Of a stretch of 64,000 nucleotides of DNA, positions 35,250 to 43,449 are shown in pieces (position 1 is the stretch's first letter; every line of letters starts with the position of its first letter). The stretch comes from Bacillota bacterium (GTDB lineage Bacteria > Bacillota > Clostridia > Acetivibrionales > DSM-1351), in assembly GCA_023400235.1 (NCBI GenBank), contig JAEXFI010000048.1:62001-126000 (forward strand), written 5' to 3'. Below the pieces are notes generated by a model. It made no database searches. It was not told the origin of the DNA and saw only the letters and a list, made by a program, of their open reading frames with translations. A program made the translations under genes and the position numbers.

Positions 35250-37319
35250 TTACAGCCTTATGGTTCCCATGAGCAGCTCGTCATTGGAGGAGCTGGTACC
35301 TATATATAACTCGTACTCCATGTGCTCCAGTTCCATCTGGTTTGTACTTTCATTGAAAAAGCACAGCTTCTCTATAGGGCAGGATATAGTGACTGTTTTC
35401 TCCTCCCCGGGTAACAGTCCTACTCTCTCAAAGCCTCTTAAAACCTTCACCGGTCTGTCAATTGAGGAATTCTTGAAGCCCGCATAAAACTGTAGTACCT
35501 GGGTACCTTCAACATCTCCGGTGTTTCTGATATTGCAGGTTGCCGACACCTTGCTTCCCTCCGCGGCAAATGTCGCTCCTCCTATGCCGAAGGTGGTATA
35601 CGACATTCCGAAGCCATATGGCAGAAGAGGTTTGACACCTTCCTTTTCAAGCTTTGCATAGCCGTGATAATAATCGTAATGCTGGGTGGTAGTATCCCAC
35701 TCTACCGCAGGCAGGTCGCTTTCATTGTATGGCAGAACAAACGGAAGCTTTCCGCTTGGATTTATGTCTCCAAAAAGAATTTCAGCTAATGCCTTACCAC
35801 CCTCCATGCCGGGATAATATGCCATCAAAATTGAGCTTGTGTAATCCTTCCACTCAGTTATCATTATCATGTTTCCGCCTATCAATACCGCTGCGGAATT
35901 GCTGTTCACCGGCCCTACAGCCTTAATAAGCTCTATCTCGTTTTTGTGGAGGCCCAGTGAAAATCTGCGGTCTCCCCCCATGGTACCTGTATAGCCCTCA
36001 GCTTCATCCTCAGATACGAACTCTCCCTCGTCGTTATGGTCGTAGCCCACTACGAATACAACTGCATCGGCCTCTTTTGCAAGTATTTTCGCTTTTTCCA
36101 GGTCATCCCCGCGGTCATATACCACCTGGGTCTCAGGTGCTACCATCTGCAAACCCTGAATTGGAGAAATAACATAAGGAGGACGTACCCAACTGGAGCC
36201 ATGATCACCAATTGGCTCCGACTCTCCTAAAGCACCAAGGACAAGCAGCTTTTTTGTCTTCATTTTATCCAGGGGCAGAACCTTGTTCTCATTTTTCAAA
36301 AGTGTTATGCCCTTTCTTGCACTTTCCAGGGCCAATGAAATGTGTTCCCCACAGGCCAGCACAGAAGTGTCCGCAGGAGCTTCATGCCTGCTTGTAAATG
36401 CCAGCAGTGTGCGGATTATACGCAATGCGGAAGCATCTATTTTCTCCTCCGGCACCAAGCCTTCCTTTACTGCCGTTATAAGCTTGTCTCCATAGTACAT
36501 GGTGTGAGCCATTTCCATGTCCTGACCGCCGTTTGCCGCCTCAACGGTGTCCTTCACTCCCCAGTAGAAATCACTCATGACAAAGCCGTCAAAGTCCCAC
36601 TCCTTCTTCAGCACTTCATTTAGCATATAGTTATGATGCCCGCAGTGTGTACCCTCATAAAGGTTATAGGAGCTCATTACACTTGCTGCCCCTGCATCTA
36701 TGCAATCTTTGAAGTGGGCAAGATACACTTCCCTCTCGGTTCGTTTATCACATTCCACACTTACCTTGAAGCGGGAATTCTCCATCTGGTTGAAGGCATA
36801 GTGCTTTATACATGCAATAACATCTTCCTCCTGTACACCCCGGACCAGGGCCGCACCCATCTTACCCAGGTGGAAGGACTCCTCTCCGTAGGTTTCCTGG
36901 CTTCTTCCCCAGCCCGGATTGTATGGAAGATTAATGCAAACGCCTCCGAAAAGGTTTCCGTTAAAGGCTCGGATTTCTTTACCGATGGCACGGCCTATCT
37001 TCTCCTCCAGCTCAGTGTCAAAGCTGGCGCCTCTCAGCATGGATACCGGAAAGCAAGTGGTTTTACCGTTGCCGCATACTACTCCTCTTGGTCCGTCGCA
37101 AAAGCGCATGGGCGGCAGTCCAACTCTTTCAATGCCTCCTGCTGGATATGGAAAGTAGTTGTAATGCAGGTTGTCCGGGTCCTTTGTAATATTTTCCAGT
37201 TCATCCGCAAGCTTGATCTGTCCGCTCATCAGGTAAACTTTTTCCTCCAGGGATAAGCTTTTCAGAATCTTCTCAGCTTTTTCGGTAAAGCCTAAACGAT
37301 ACTCCTTGTTACATTTCAT
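35250..37319 (-). CDS. GH3 beta-glucosidase, cytoplasmic
   Basis: A 689-residue family 3 glycosidase with no signal peptide, hence intracellular. The TIM-barrel domain has 'GPRGVV', 'KHYAFNQ', and nucleophile D250 in 'GFVMSDFYWG'; the second domain and a C-terminal fibronectin-III-like domain (from about residue 590) follow. It probably hydrolyses cellobiose or other beta-glucosides imported after cellulosome action. AAGGAGG lies eight bases before the ATG. It is divergent from an AraC-type regulator gene, a likely local control. Confidence 0.93.
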   Translation of the reverse strand: MKCNKEYRLGFTEKAEKILKSLSLEEKVYLMSGQIKLADELENITKDPDNLHYNYFPYPAGGIERVGLPPMRFCDGPRGVVCGNGKTTCFPVSMLRGASFDTELEEKIGRAIGKEIRAFNGNLFGGVCINLPYNPGWGRSQETYGEESFHLGKMGAALVRGVQEEDVIACIKHYAFNQMENSRFKVSVECDKRTEREVYLAHFKDCIDAGAASVMSSYNLYEGTHCGHHNYMLNEVLKKEWDFDGFVMSDFYWGVKDTVEAANGGQDMEMAHTMYYGDKLITAVKEGLVPEEKIDASALRIIRTLLAFTSRHEAPADTSVLACGEHISLALESARKGITLLKNENKVLPLDKMKTKKLLVLGALGESEPIGDHGSSWVRPPYVISPIQGLQMVAPETQVVYDRGDDLEKAKILAKEADAVVFVVGYDHNDEGEFVSEDEAEGYTGTMGGDRRFSLGLHKNEIELIKAVGPVNSNSAAVLIGGNMIMITEWKDYTSSILMAYYPGMEGGKALAEILFGDINPSGKLPFVLPYNESDLPAVEWDTTTQHYDYYHGYAKLEKEGVKPLLPYGFGMSYTTFGIGGATFAAEGSKVSATCNIRNTGDVEGTQVLQFYAGFKNSSIDRPVKVLRGFERVGLLPGEEKTVTISCPIEKLCFFNESTNQMELEHMEYELYIGTSSSNDELLMGTIRL

Positions 37320-37457
37320 TTTGCATGCCTCCTTAAAATATTCTGATAATATAATATTATCCCTAATTTAAAAAACTATCTCGCAATATATTAACTGAAT
37401 ATGGACATAGATTGCTGTGCAATGATATATTTAAATCAGTAAAAATGGAGGGATGAC

Positions 37458-38255
37458 ATGTACCCGTACTACGAAACTATAAGCACTAAATGGCCCTATG
37501 ATTTCAATGTCCTCTTTGAAGAGGATTTCAGTTTCCCTCCGCACCTTCATTCACATATGGAATTGGTATGTGTAGTTGAAGGTGAGATGTGCTTTTCTGT
37601 AAATGACATCAGAAAGAATCTGGAAAAAGGGGATATTGCCGTTTGCTTTCCAAATGATGTTCATAGTTACAGCAATACCGCCCATTCAAAACTGCTGATT
37701 TTGATTTTTTCTCCTGAAATCATCAGGGAGTATTTTAAGGAGCATATGGGTAAGACTCTTGAAGATCCCTTTATTAAAGGGGGCTGCTCTTATGAAGCAG
37801 TGGGCGTCCTGCTAGATATGCTCGTGAAAGAGAGTTCAAGCCACAGAAATGAATTTGTCATCAAAGGTCTTTTATACTCCATATTGGGAAAACTTCACGA
37901 GAATTTTGTATTTAAGAACGGCAGGCAATGGCACGATACGACCATTCAAAAGCTTCTAAGGTATATCGGCAGCCATTTTTGCGAGAGAATAACGCTGGAA
38001 AGTGTGGCTAAGGACTTAGGCTTCAGCAGGTTTCACATCTCCCGTATATTTAACAGTAAAATAGGTGAGCAATTTAATGAATATGTAAACAAGCTCCGCA
38101 TAAACATGGCCCAAAGCCTTTTGGCCGGAACTGAAGCTAGTGTCTCCAACATAGCTCTGGAATGCGGCTTTGAAAGCATCAGAAATTTCAACAGAGTTTT
38201 TAAAAATCACACTGGAACGACTCCCAATGACTTCAGGCAGAACAGGAAAAAGTAA
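37458..38255 (+). CDS. AraC-family transcriptional regulator
   Basis: A 265-residue regulator. The N-terminal cupin sensing domain has 'FPPHLHSHMELVCVVEG'; the C-terminal double helix-turn-helix has 'LESVAKDLGFSRFHISRIF' and 'SNIALECGFESIRNFNRVF'. Members of this type respond to sugars. Its divergence from the GH3 gene across a 138-bp gap makes that gene the first candidate target. GGAGGG precedes the ATG. Confidence 0.92.
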   Translation: MYPYYETISTKWPYDFNVLFEEDFSFPPHLHSHMELVCVVEGEMCFSVNDIRKNLEKGDIAVCFPNDVHSYSNTAHSKLLILIFSPEIIREYFKEHMGKTLEDPFIKGGCSYEAVGVLLDMLVKESSSHRNEFVIKGLLYSILGKLHENFVFKNGRQWHDTTIQKLLRYIGSHFCERITLESVAKDLGFSRFHISRIFNSKIGEQFNEYVNKLRINMAQSLLAGTEASVSNIALECGFESIRNFNRVFKNHTGTTPNDFRQNRKK

Positions 38256-38269
38256 GCTGCAGAAAGCCG

Positions 38270-38393
38270 ATAGTTTGGGTTTGAGGCTAAAGCCTCCTGA
38301 AGCACGGACCTCGTAAAACCCAAACCGTTGAAACCTTTAAACAATATGCTGAAAGCATTTATTCGCCTGCAAGGCGAAGGTTTCAACCGTAAT
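38270..38393. repeat. Structured intergenic element (two adjacent stem modules)
   Basis: Module 1: a GTTTGGGTTT / AAACCCAAAC stem enclosing GAGGCTAAAGCCTC. Module 2: a GTTGAAACCTT / AAGGTTTCAAC stem enclosing two small hairpins (ATGC..GCAT and CGCC..GGCG), a three-way junction. It lies between the AraC and GH5 genes and could be a leader RNA, a terminator of the AraC gene or a dispersed repeat. Module 1 resembles the repeats at 57.0-57.2 kb. Confidence 0.5.
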
Positions 38394-38546
38394 TGACTAT
38401 ATGAATATTGTCGAAATATTGTACCAATGTTAATTTATTGTATTTTTGTTAATTAATATGGTATTATTGTCTAAGATGGTGCAAGTAGAAATCCTGCTTG
38501 TTTTCCTCAACTAATTTAATAAGAATAAGGTACAGGAGGGAAAGAT

Positions 38547-40163
38547 ATGAAAAGGTCTTTAAGTCTATCTTTTTTATTGGCGGCACTTATTGTGCTGCTG
38601 ATAGCATCCAGCTTACAAGTACTTGCTGCCGCCCCCGCAGACAGTGAAACAAATGACGACTGGCTGCATGTGGAGGGCACCAATATTGTGGACCAATACG
38701 GAAATAAAGTCTGGCTGACCGGTGCCAACTGGTTTGGGTTCAACTGCAGGGAAAGAATGCTGTTGGATTCCTACCACAGCAATATTGTGGCAGATATTGA
38801 AATAGTGGCGGACAAGGGTATTAATGTTGTAAGGCTACCAATAGCAACCGATCTGCTGTATGCATGGAGCAAGGGCGAATACCCTGCTTCAACGGATACC
38901 AGCTATAACAATGCGGATTTAGCCGGCTTGAACAGTTACCAGTTATTTAATTTCATGCTGGAGAACTTTAAAAGAGTGGGAATCAAAGTAATTCTTGACG
39001 TACATAGCGCAGAAACCGATAATATGGGCCATACGGCTCCTTTGTGGGTTAAGGGTGCCATAACCGAGGACATCTTCAAGGCCGCCTGGGTATGGGCAGC
39101 CAACAGGTACAAAAATGATGATACCATTATTGGTTTTGACCTTAAAAATGAGCCTCACACCAATTCCGGAGACCTTAAAATAATGGCCCAAAGCGCAATC
39201 TGGGATAACTCCAACCGTGCCACCAACTGGAAAAGAGTTGCTCAGGAAACTGCCCTTAAAATACTTGAGATTCACCCCAAAGCTCTTATCTTTGTTGAAG
39301 GTGTGGAGATCTACCCAAAGGACGGCTTATGGGATGACGAAGAAACCAATACCAGTCCCTGGACCGGAAACAATGATTACTACGGAACCTGGTGGGGAGG
39401 AAATCTCAGGGGAGTGAGGAACTACCCCATAAACCTTGGAAAATATCAATCCCAGCTCGTTTATTCACCACATGATTATGGCCCTATGGTATATGAGCAG
39501 CAATGGTTCAGAGGTGATTTCCCCACAGCCTCCGATGCAGCTGCAAAGAAAATATTGTATGAGCAGTGCTGGAAGGATAACTGGGCATATATCATGGAGG
39601 ATGGAATCTCTCCAATACTGATAGGTGAATGGGGAGGCCTCACGGAAGGTGAAGACAAGCTTCTGGAGTCTAATAAAAAGTATTTGCGGGCAATGAGAGA
39701 CTATATTCTGGAAAACAAATACAAACTACACCACACCTTCTGGTGTATAAACATTGACTCGGCAGACACCGGCGGACTGCTTACCCGCGGTGAGGGAACA
39801 GCCTTCCCCGGCGGCAGAGACCTGAAATGGAATGACAACAAGTATGACAATTATCTTTTGCCGGTGTTGTGGAAAAATGATCAGGGCAAGTTTATAGGTC
39901 TGGATCACAAGATACCTTTGGGCAAAAATGGTGTAACCCTTGGAGGCAGCACCACTGTAACGAAATACGGAGATGTGAATACCGATGGGAATATCGATGC
40001 CATAGATTTTGCTCTATTAAAGACATATTTGCTGGGTGGCAGCCTGTCCATCGATACGAAAGCGGCGGATTTAAACCTTGACGGCTCCATTGATTCCATT
40101 GACTTTGCAGTTTTCAAGCAGTATCTGCTGGGTACGGTGCAGACACTGCCCTTATCCAGATAA
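38547..40163 (+). CDS. Cellulosomal GH5 endoglucanase with C-terminal dockerin
   Basis: A 538-residue secreted cellulase. Signal peptide (cut near residue 28), a GH5 TIM barrel with acid/base E202 in 'DLKNEPH' and nucleophile E361 in 'LIGEWGG', then a short linker and a type I dockerin (about 470-530; 'GDVNTDGNIDAIDFALLKTYL' and 'DLNLDGSIDSIDFAVFKQYLL'). It cuts internal beta-1,4-glucan bonds as part of the cellulosome. AGGAGG precedes the ATG. The size and order match Cel5-type subunits of mesophilic cellulolytic clostridia. Confidence 0.95.
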   Translation: MKRSLSLSFLLAALIVLLIASSLQVLAAAPADSETNDDWLHVEGTNIVDQYGNKVWLTGANWFGFNCRERMLLDSYHSNIVADIEIVADKGINVVRLPIATDLLYAWSKGEYPASTDTSYNNADLAGLNSYQLFNFMLENFKRVGIKVILDVHSAETDNMGHTAPLWVKGAITEDIFKAAWVWAANRYKNDDTIIGFDLKNEPHTNSGDLKIMAQSAIWDNSNRATNWKRVAQETALKILEIHPKALIFVEGVEIYPKDGLWDDEETNTSPWTGNNDYYGTWWGGNLRGVRNYPINLGKYQSQLVYSPHDYGPMVYEQQWFRGDFPTASDAAAKKILYEQCWKDNWAYIMEDGISPILIGEWGGLTEGEDKLLESNKKYLRAMRDYILENKYKLHHTFWCINIDSADTGGLLTRGEGTAFPGGRDLKWNDNKYDNYLLPVLWKNDQGKFIGLDHKIPLGKNGVTLGGSTTVTKYGDVNTDGNIDAIDFALLKTYLLGGSLSIDTKAADLNLDGSIDSIDFAVFKQYLLGTVQTLPLSR

Positions 40164-40230
40164 GAGGCTAATGGTTCAAGCAGACATCCAGGTAGTAGTA
40201 AGGCGCAAATATCTGATATAAATTAAAATT

Positions 40231-40274
40231 GGGGCCCATGACAGCATATATGAGTATATGCTGTCATGGGCCCC
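40231..40274. terminator. Hairpin after GH5 gene
   Basis: A perfect 20-base-pair stem (GGGGCCCATG... with ...CATGGGCCCC) with a four-base loop lies 68 bp after the GH5 stop codon and before the convergent chorismatase stop. A U tract is nearly absent, but the stability suggests a shared terminator or RNA 3'-end stabiliser. Confidence 0.7.
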
Positions 40275-40305
40275 CTGCATTTACAAGCTGTAACCGATCA
40301 GCTCC

Positions 40306-41358
40306 TTACGGGTCTTCCATAACAATGCCCTCTATCTCAACAAGCAGATCATTTCTACATACATCCGCTTTCAGATAAGCTATGGACTTATCCGGCGAAA
40401 ATGACCTGCTGCAGATAGTATTTATTATTTCATAATCAGCTTCATCTTTTATGTATACCTTAATGCAATCCAGATTCTTAAGAGTAAACGCTTTATTTAT
40501 ACCGTAACTGCTTAAATTTGTACCTGATATGAGGACACTTATATTGTTAAGTGTTGTCTCGCACTGCCTGGCGGCCTCCCCAACGTGAACAGTCTCTGAA
40601 CCGATGATGCTGGCTGTGCCTGAAACATATAACCTTCCTCTTCCCCCGCCGCAGTCCGTATATGCTCCCCTTGCAAAGCTGGGAGGTTTTATTCCGTATT
40701 TTTCAGGATACTTGTAGGCAGGTGTCTGGTTAGGGTTTTCAAGGTATATATTCATATCCTTCCTCATGGATATCATATATATGCACAAACTGTTACCCTG
40801 GCAACCTATACCGGTGGCGGCAGGAAATATATTGCCGTTTTTCGCAAAGGCCTCCGCCCTTCCAAGGCAAAACCTTATATATCTCTCTGTCCCGTCTCCA
40901 AATTGATTGATATTTGGAATATGATTCCACACCCTTGAAATATTCGGATAATTATTTTCTTCCACCGACTGGAAAATCAAATCATAGGCCAATCTGCCAA
41001 TTTTGCGTAAATCTCTGTCCTCCTCCTTTATGCATACTGTTAAAAGCTGGTGAAATCCGTCACTTGAAAATTGTAAGCCCTGTAGATTCCCACAGGCAAC
41101 AGTATTTTCAGATGTCCAGACCTCGTAATAGGCCTTTGCGGAAAAAGTCTTCATTACCACATTCATTGCTGGAAAGCATACCTTAAGCCCCTCAAGCTCG
41201 GGATACCCCTCATCTTCACCGAACCTGACGATACCCAGGATATTTTGTGTCATCATGACTTGTCTCAAATTTATAGACTCTGCCGGAAGCAAATACACCT
41301 TGATTCCCGGAATATTTTCATATGAAATATTCCCTTGTTGTTTTAATGTTTCAAACAT
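40306..41358 (-). CDS. Chorismatase (FkbO/Hyg5/XanB2 family)
   Basis: A 350-residue protein with the chorismatase pattern: 'VWNHIPNINQFGDGTERYIRFCLGRAEAF', 'GIGCQGNSLCIYM', 'NPNQTPAYKYPEKYGIKPPSFARG', 'LYVSGTASIIGSETVH' and the final 'ADVCRNDLLVEIEG'. The family hydrolyses chorismate to dihydroxycyclohexadiene-carboxylate or to 3-/4-hydroxybenzoate, feeding secondary metabolism or pigments. Which product arises cannot be told here. It stands alone, 11 kb from the biosynthetic cluster. GGGAGGGAAGG precedes the ATG. Confidence 0.85.
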   Translation of the reverse strand: MFETLKQQGNISYENIPGIKVYLLPAESINLRQVMMTQNILGIVRFGEDEGYPELEGLKVCFPAMNVVMKTFSAKAYYEVWTSENTVACGNLQGLQFSSDGFHQLLTVCIKEEDRDLRKIGRLAYDLIFQSVEENNYPNISRVWNHIPNINQFGDGTERYIRFCLGRAEAFAKNGNIFPAATGIGCQGNSLCIYMISMRKDMNIYLENPNQTPAYKYPEKYGIKPPSFARGAYTDCGGGRGRLYVSGTASIIGSETVHVGEAARQCETTLNNISVLISGTNLSSYGINKAFTLKNLDCIKVYIKDEADYEIINTICSRSFSPDKSIAYLKADVCRNDLLVEIEGIVMEDP

Positions 41359-41546
41359 ATCAAGCCTTCCCTCCTCATCATAAATTTGCAGGCAATCTGC
41401 CAGTAATTATAACAGTTTTATATTACCATATATGTTAATTAAATGTAATGGTTTGGCAAAATTCTACAATAAAATACATCTGTTTTAGTATATAATTATA
41501 TGCAGGAAAATATGGAATAAATTCAAGTCTTATTGAGGAGGTGCGT

Positions 41547-43427
41547 ATGGGTACACTGGGTTATATATGCCTCATAAGTTCATTTGCTATGGGGATTTTT
41601 TGCCTTATACTTTTAAAATTTGTTAAAAACCGCAATTATGGGCTTAAAGCGGGAATTATCTCCAATGCTTTTATTCTTACGGCTTCACTGGTACTTTTCT
41701 ATCTTTTAATTACCAGCGACTTTTCCATTGAATACGTGTATAAAAATACCGACAGGAATCTGCCTCTTATATACAAAATTTCTGCCTTCTGGTGCGGTTC
41801 GGCAGGTTCTCTCCTACTGTGGGCCACATGTATCTCCATAGTTTATTTGCTTATATATGGTATATTCCATTTTAAGCGTGATTCAAACCAGAGATATCTT
41901 GTGTGTTTAACAGCCACCAGCATTATCTTCAATCTGGCTTTCTTAGCCGTCCTGATTTTCATAAGCAGTCCCTTCAAGACTGTCGGCCCCAGCAGTGACG
42001 GCTTTGGTCTCAGCCCTTCGCTTCAGAGCATAGGCATGATTATTCACCCTCCCCTTGTCATGCTGGCCTATTCCTGCTATTTTTCAGCGTTTTCCTCCAT
42101 GCTGTATGAAGCACTTTATCCTCAAAGCCCTGAACTATCAATCACCAGAAGGCTTCCTTTTGTTGCATGGACAATACTTACCACAGGCATTGTCAGCGGC
42201 GGAATATGGGCATACAGAGAACTGGGCTGGGGCGGCTACTGGAACTGGGACCCAATTGAAAATTCCGCTTTGGTAACCTGGCTGCTTTCCACAGCGTATC
42301 TGCATATGTTTCAGTTGAAAAGAAGAAATGCCATCGGCAACCGTCCTTTAATAGCAATGATTTCAGCCATCGTTTTTTCGGTGCTTTTTGGGACAGGCCT
42401 TGCAAGGAGCGGTATTCTGAACTCAGTACATGCATATTCCAGCCACAGCAGCAGGATATTTTTTCCCATCCTGCTGATAATAGCAGGCGCCGCAGCTTTG
42501 GGCGTACTCATAGTTGCTTTCAGGAAAAAAACCGGACTAAAGGGTACCGGCCCCAAATCAGTACGGTTACATATATATATTCCTCCGTTTCTTCTTATCG
42601 TGCCGGCAATTGCCATTGCATTGATGACGGTATACCCCCTGTTTGAGCTAAATGGGCCTGAAATAACCGCAAAAACCTACGACCTTGTATTCGGCATTTT
42701 TGCATTGCCCATTATGCTCGCTTCAACGGCCTGTTTCTCATTCAGGCACCTGTCCGGTAAATACCGAGCTGCCATATCAGCGGCTTCACTATTACCCGGA
42801 ATAATTACACCCTTCCTTCCCTCATTTAACTCATACGATGTCTTTACAAGGCTCTCTCTGTCGATATCCGTCATATGTCTCATATCCCTGCTGCTGAGTC
42901 TGCTTGTGAATATAAGCAAAATATTTAACAACGGCAGATTTCTCATGCTGTTTATTATACATCTTTCCATAGTGCTGATAGCATTTGGCCTGATTGGCAC
43001 CAGAGACATGAAAATAGAAACCAGCAGTGTCATCGACAAAAATTCATCCATTAGTATTGGAAAATACAACCTGGAATTAAATGCCCTGGAGGTAATTGAC
43101 CAGCCTGAAAAAAAGACCTGGACTGCCCGATTGACCTGCTGGGATGGCAAATCCGCCAGAAACCTTGATACCTCTCTCCATTTTTACAAAAAGAAAGAAG
43201 TATACCACTCCGAAGAATTCATCATCAGTTCATTTAAGGAAGAACTCTACATCAATATTGAGAATGCAGCCGACGACGGTAGTGTACTTTTAAGGGTTTC
43301 CCTGTTTAAATGGTTTTCTCTTTTGTGGCTGGGCACAATTCTGATGATTTTGGCTTCTTCAATATTTTTATATGCCGGAGGAGGTTCTGTGACAGCACGA
43401 AATTTACATAAAGCAATAAATCAGTAA
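41547..43427 (+). CDS. CcmF-like cytochrome c haem lyase
   Basis: A 626-residue membrane protein with 13 or more hydrophobic segments. The tryptophan-rich haem-handling motif 'WGGYWNWDPIENSALVTWL' is of the CcmF (system I) type rather than the CcsA/ResC type. Other CcmF landmarks are 'IHPPLVML' and 'GTGLARSGILNSVHAYSSHSSR'. CcmF attaches haem to CxxCH of apocytochromes outside the membrane. No CcmE, CcmH or CcsB gene is nearby. The next gene, 22 bp downstream, encodes a protein with CxxCH, so this looks like a dedicated lyase. GAGGAGG lies five bases before the ATG at 41547. Confidence 0.88.
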   Translation: MGTLGYICLISSFAMGIFCLILLKFVKNRNYGLKAGIISNAFILTASLVLFYLLITSDFSIEYVYKNTDRNLPLIYKISAFWCGSAGSLLLWATCISIVYLLIYGIFHFKRDSNQRYLVCLTATSIIFNLAFLAVLIFISSPFKTVGPSSDGFGLSPSLQSIGMIIHPPLVMLAYSCYFSAFSSMLYEALYPQSPELSITRRLPFVAWTILTTGIVSGGIWAYRELGWGGYWNWDPIENSALVTWLLSTAYLHMFQLKRRNAIGNRPLIAMISAIVFSVLFGTGLARSGILNSVHAYSSHSSRIFFPILLIIAGAAALGVLIVAFRKKTGLKGTGPKSVRLHIYIPPFLLIVPAIAIALMTVYPLFELNGPEITAKTYDLVFGIFALPIMLASTACFSFRHLSGKYRAAISAASLLPGIITPFLPSFNSYDVFTRLSLSISVICLISLLLSLLVNISKIFNNGRFLMLFIIHLSIVLIAFGLIGTRDMKIETSSVIDKNSSISIGKYNLELNALEVIDQPEKKTWTARLTCWDGKSARNLDTSLHFYKKKEVYHSEEFIISSFKEELYINIENAADDGSVLLRVSLFKWFSLLWLGTILMILASSIFLYAGGGSVTARNLHKAINQ

Positions 43428-43449
43428 TATGTAAGGAGGTAGGTGTACA

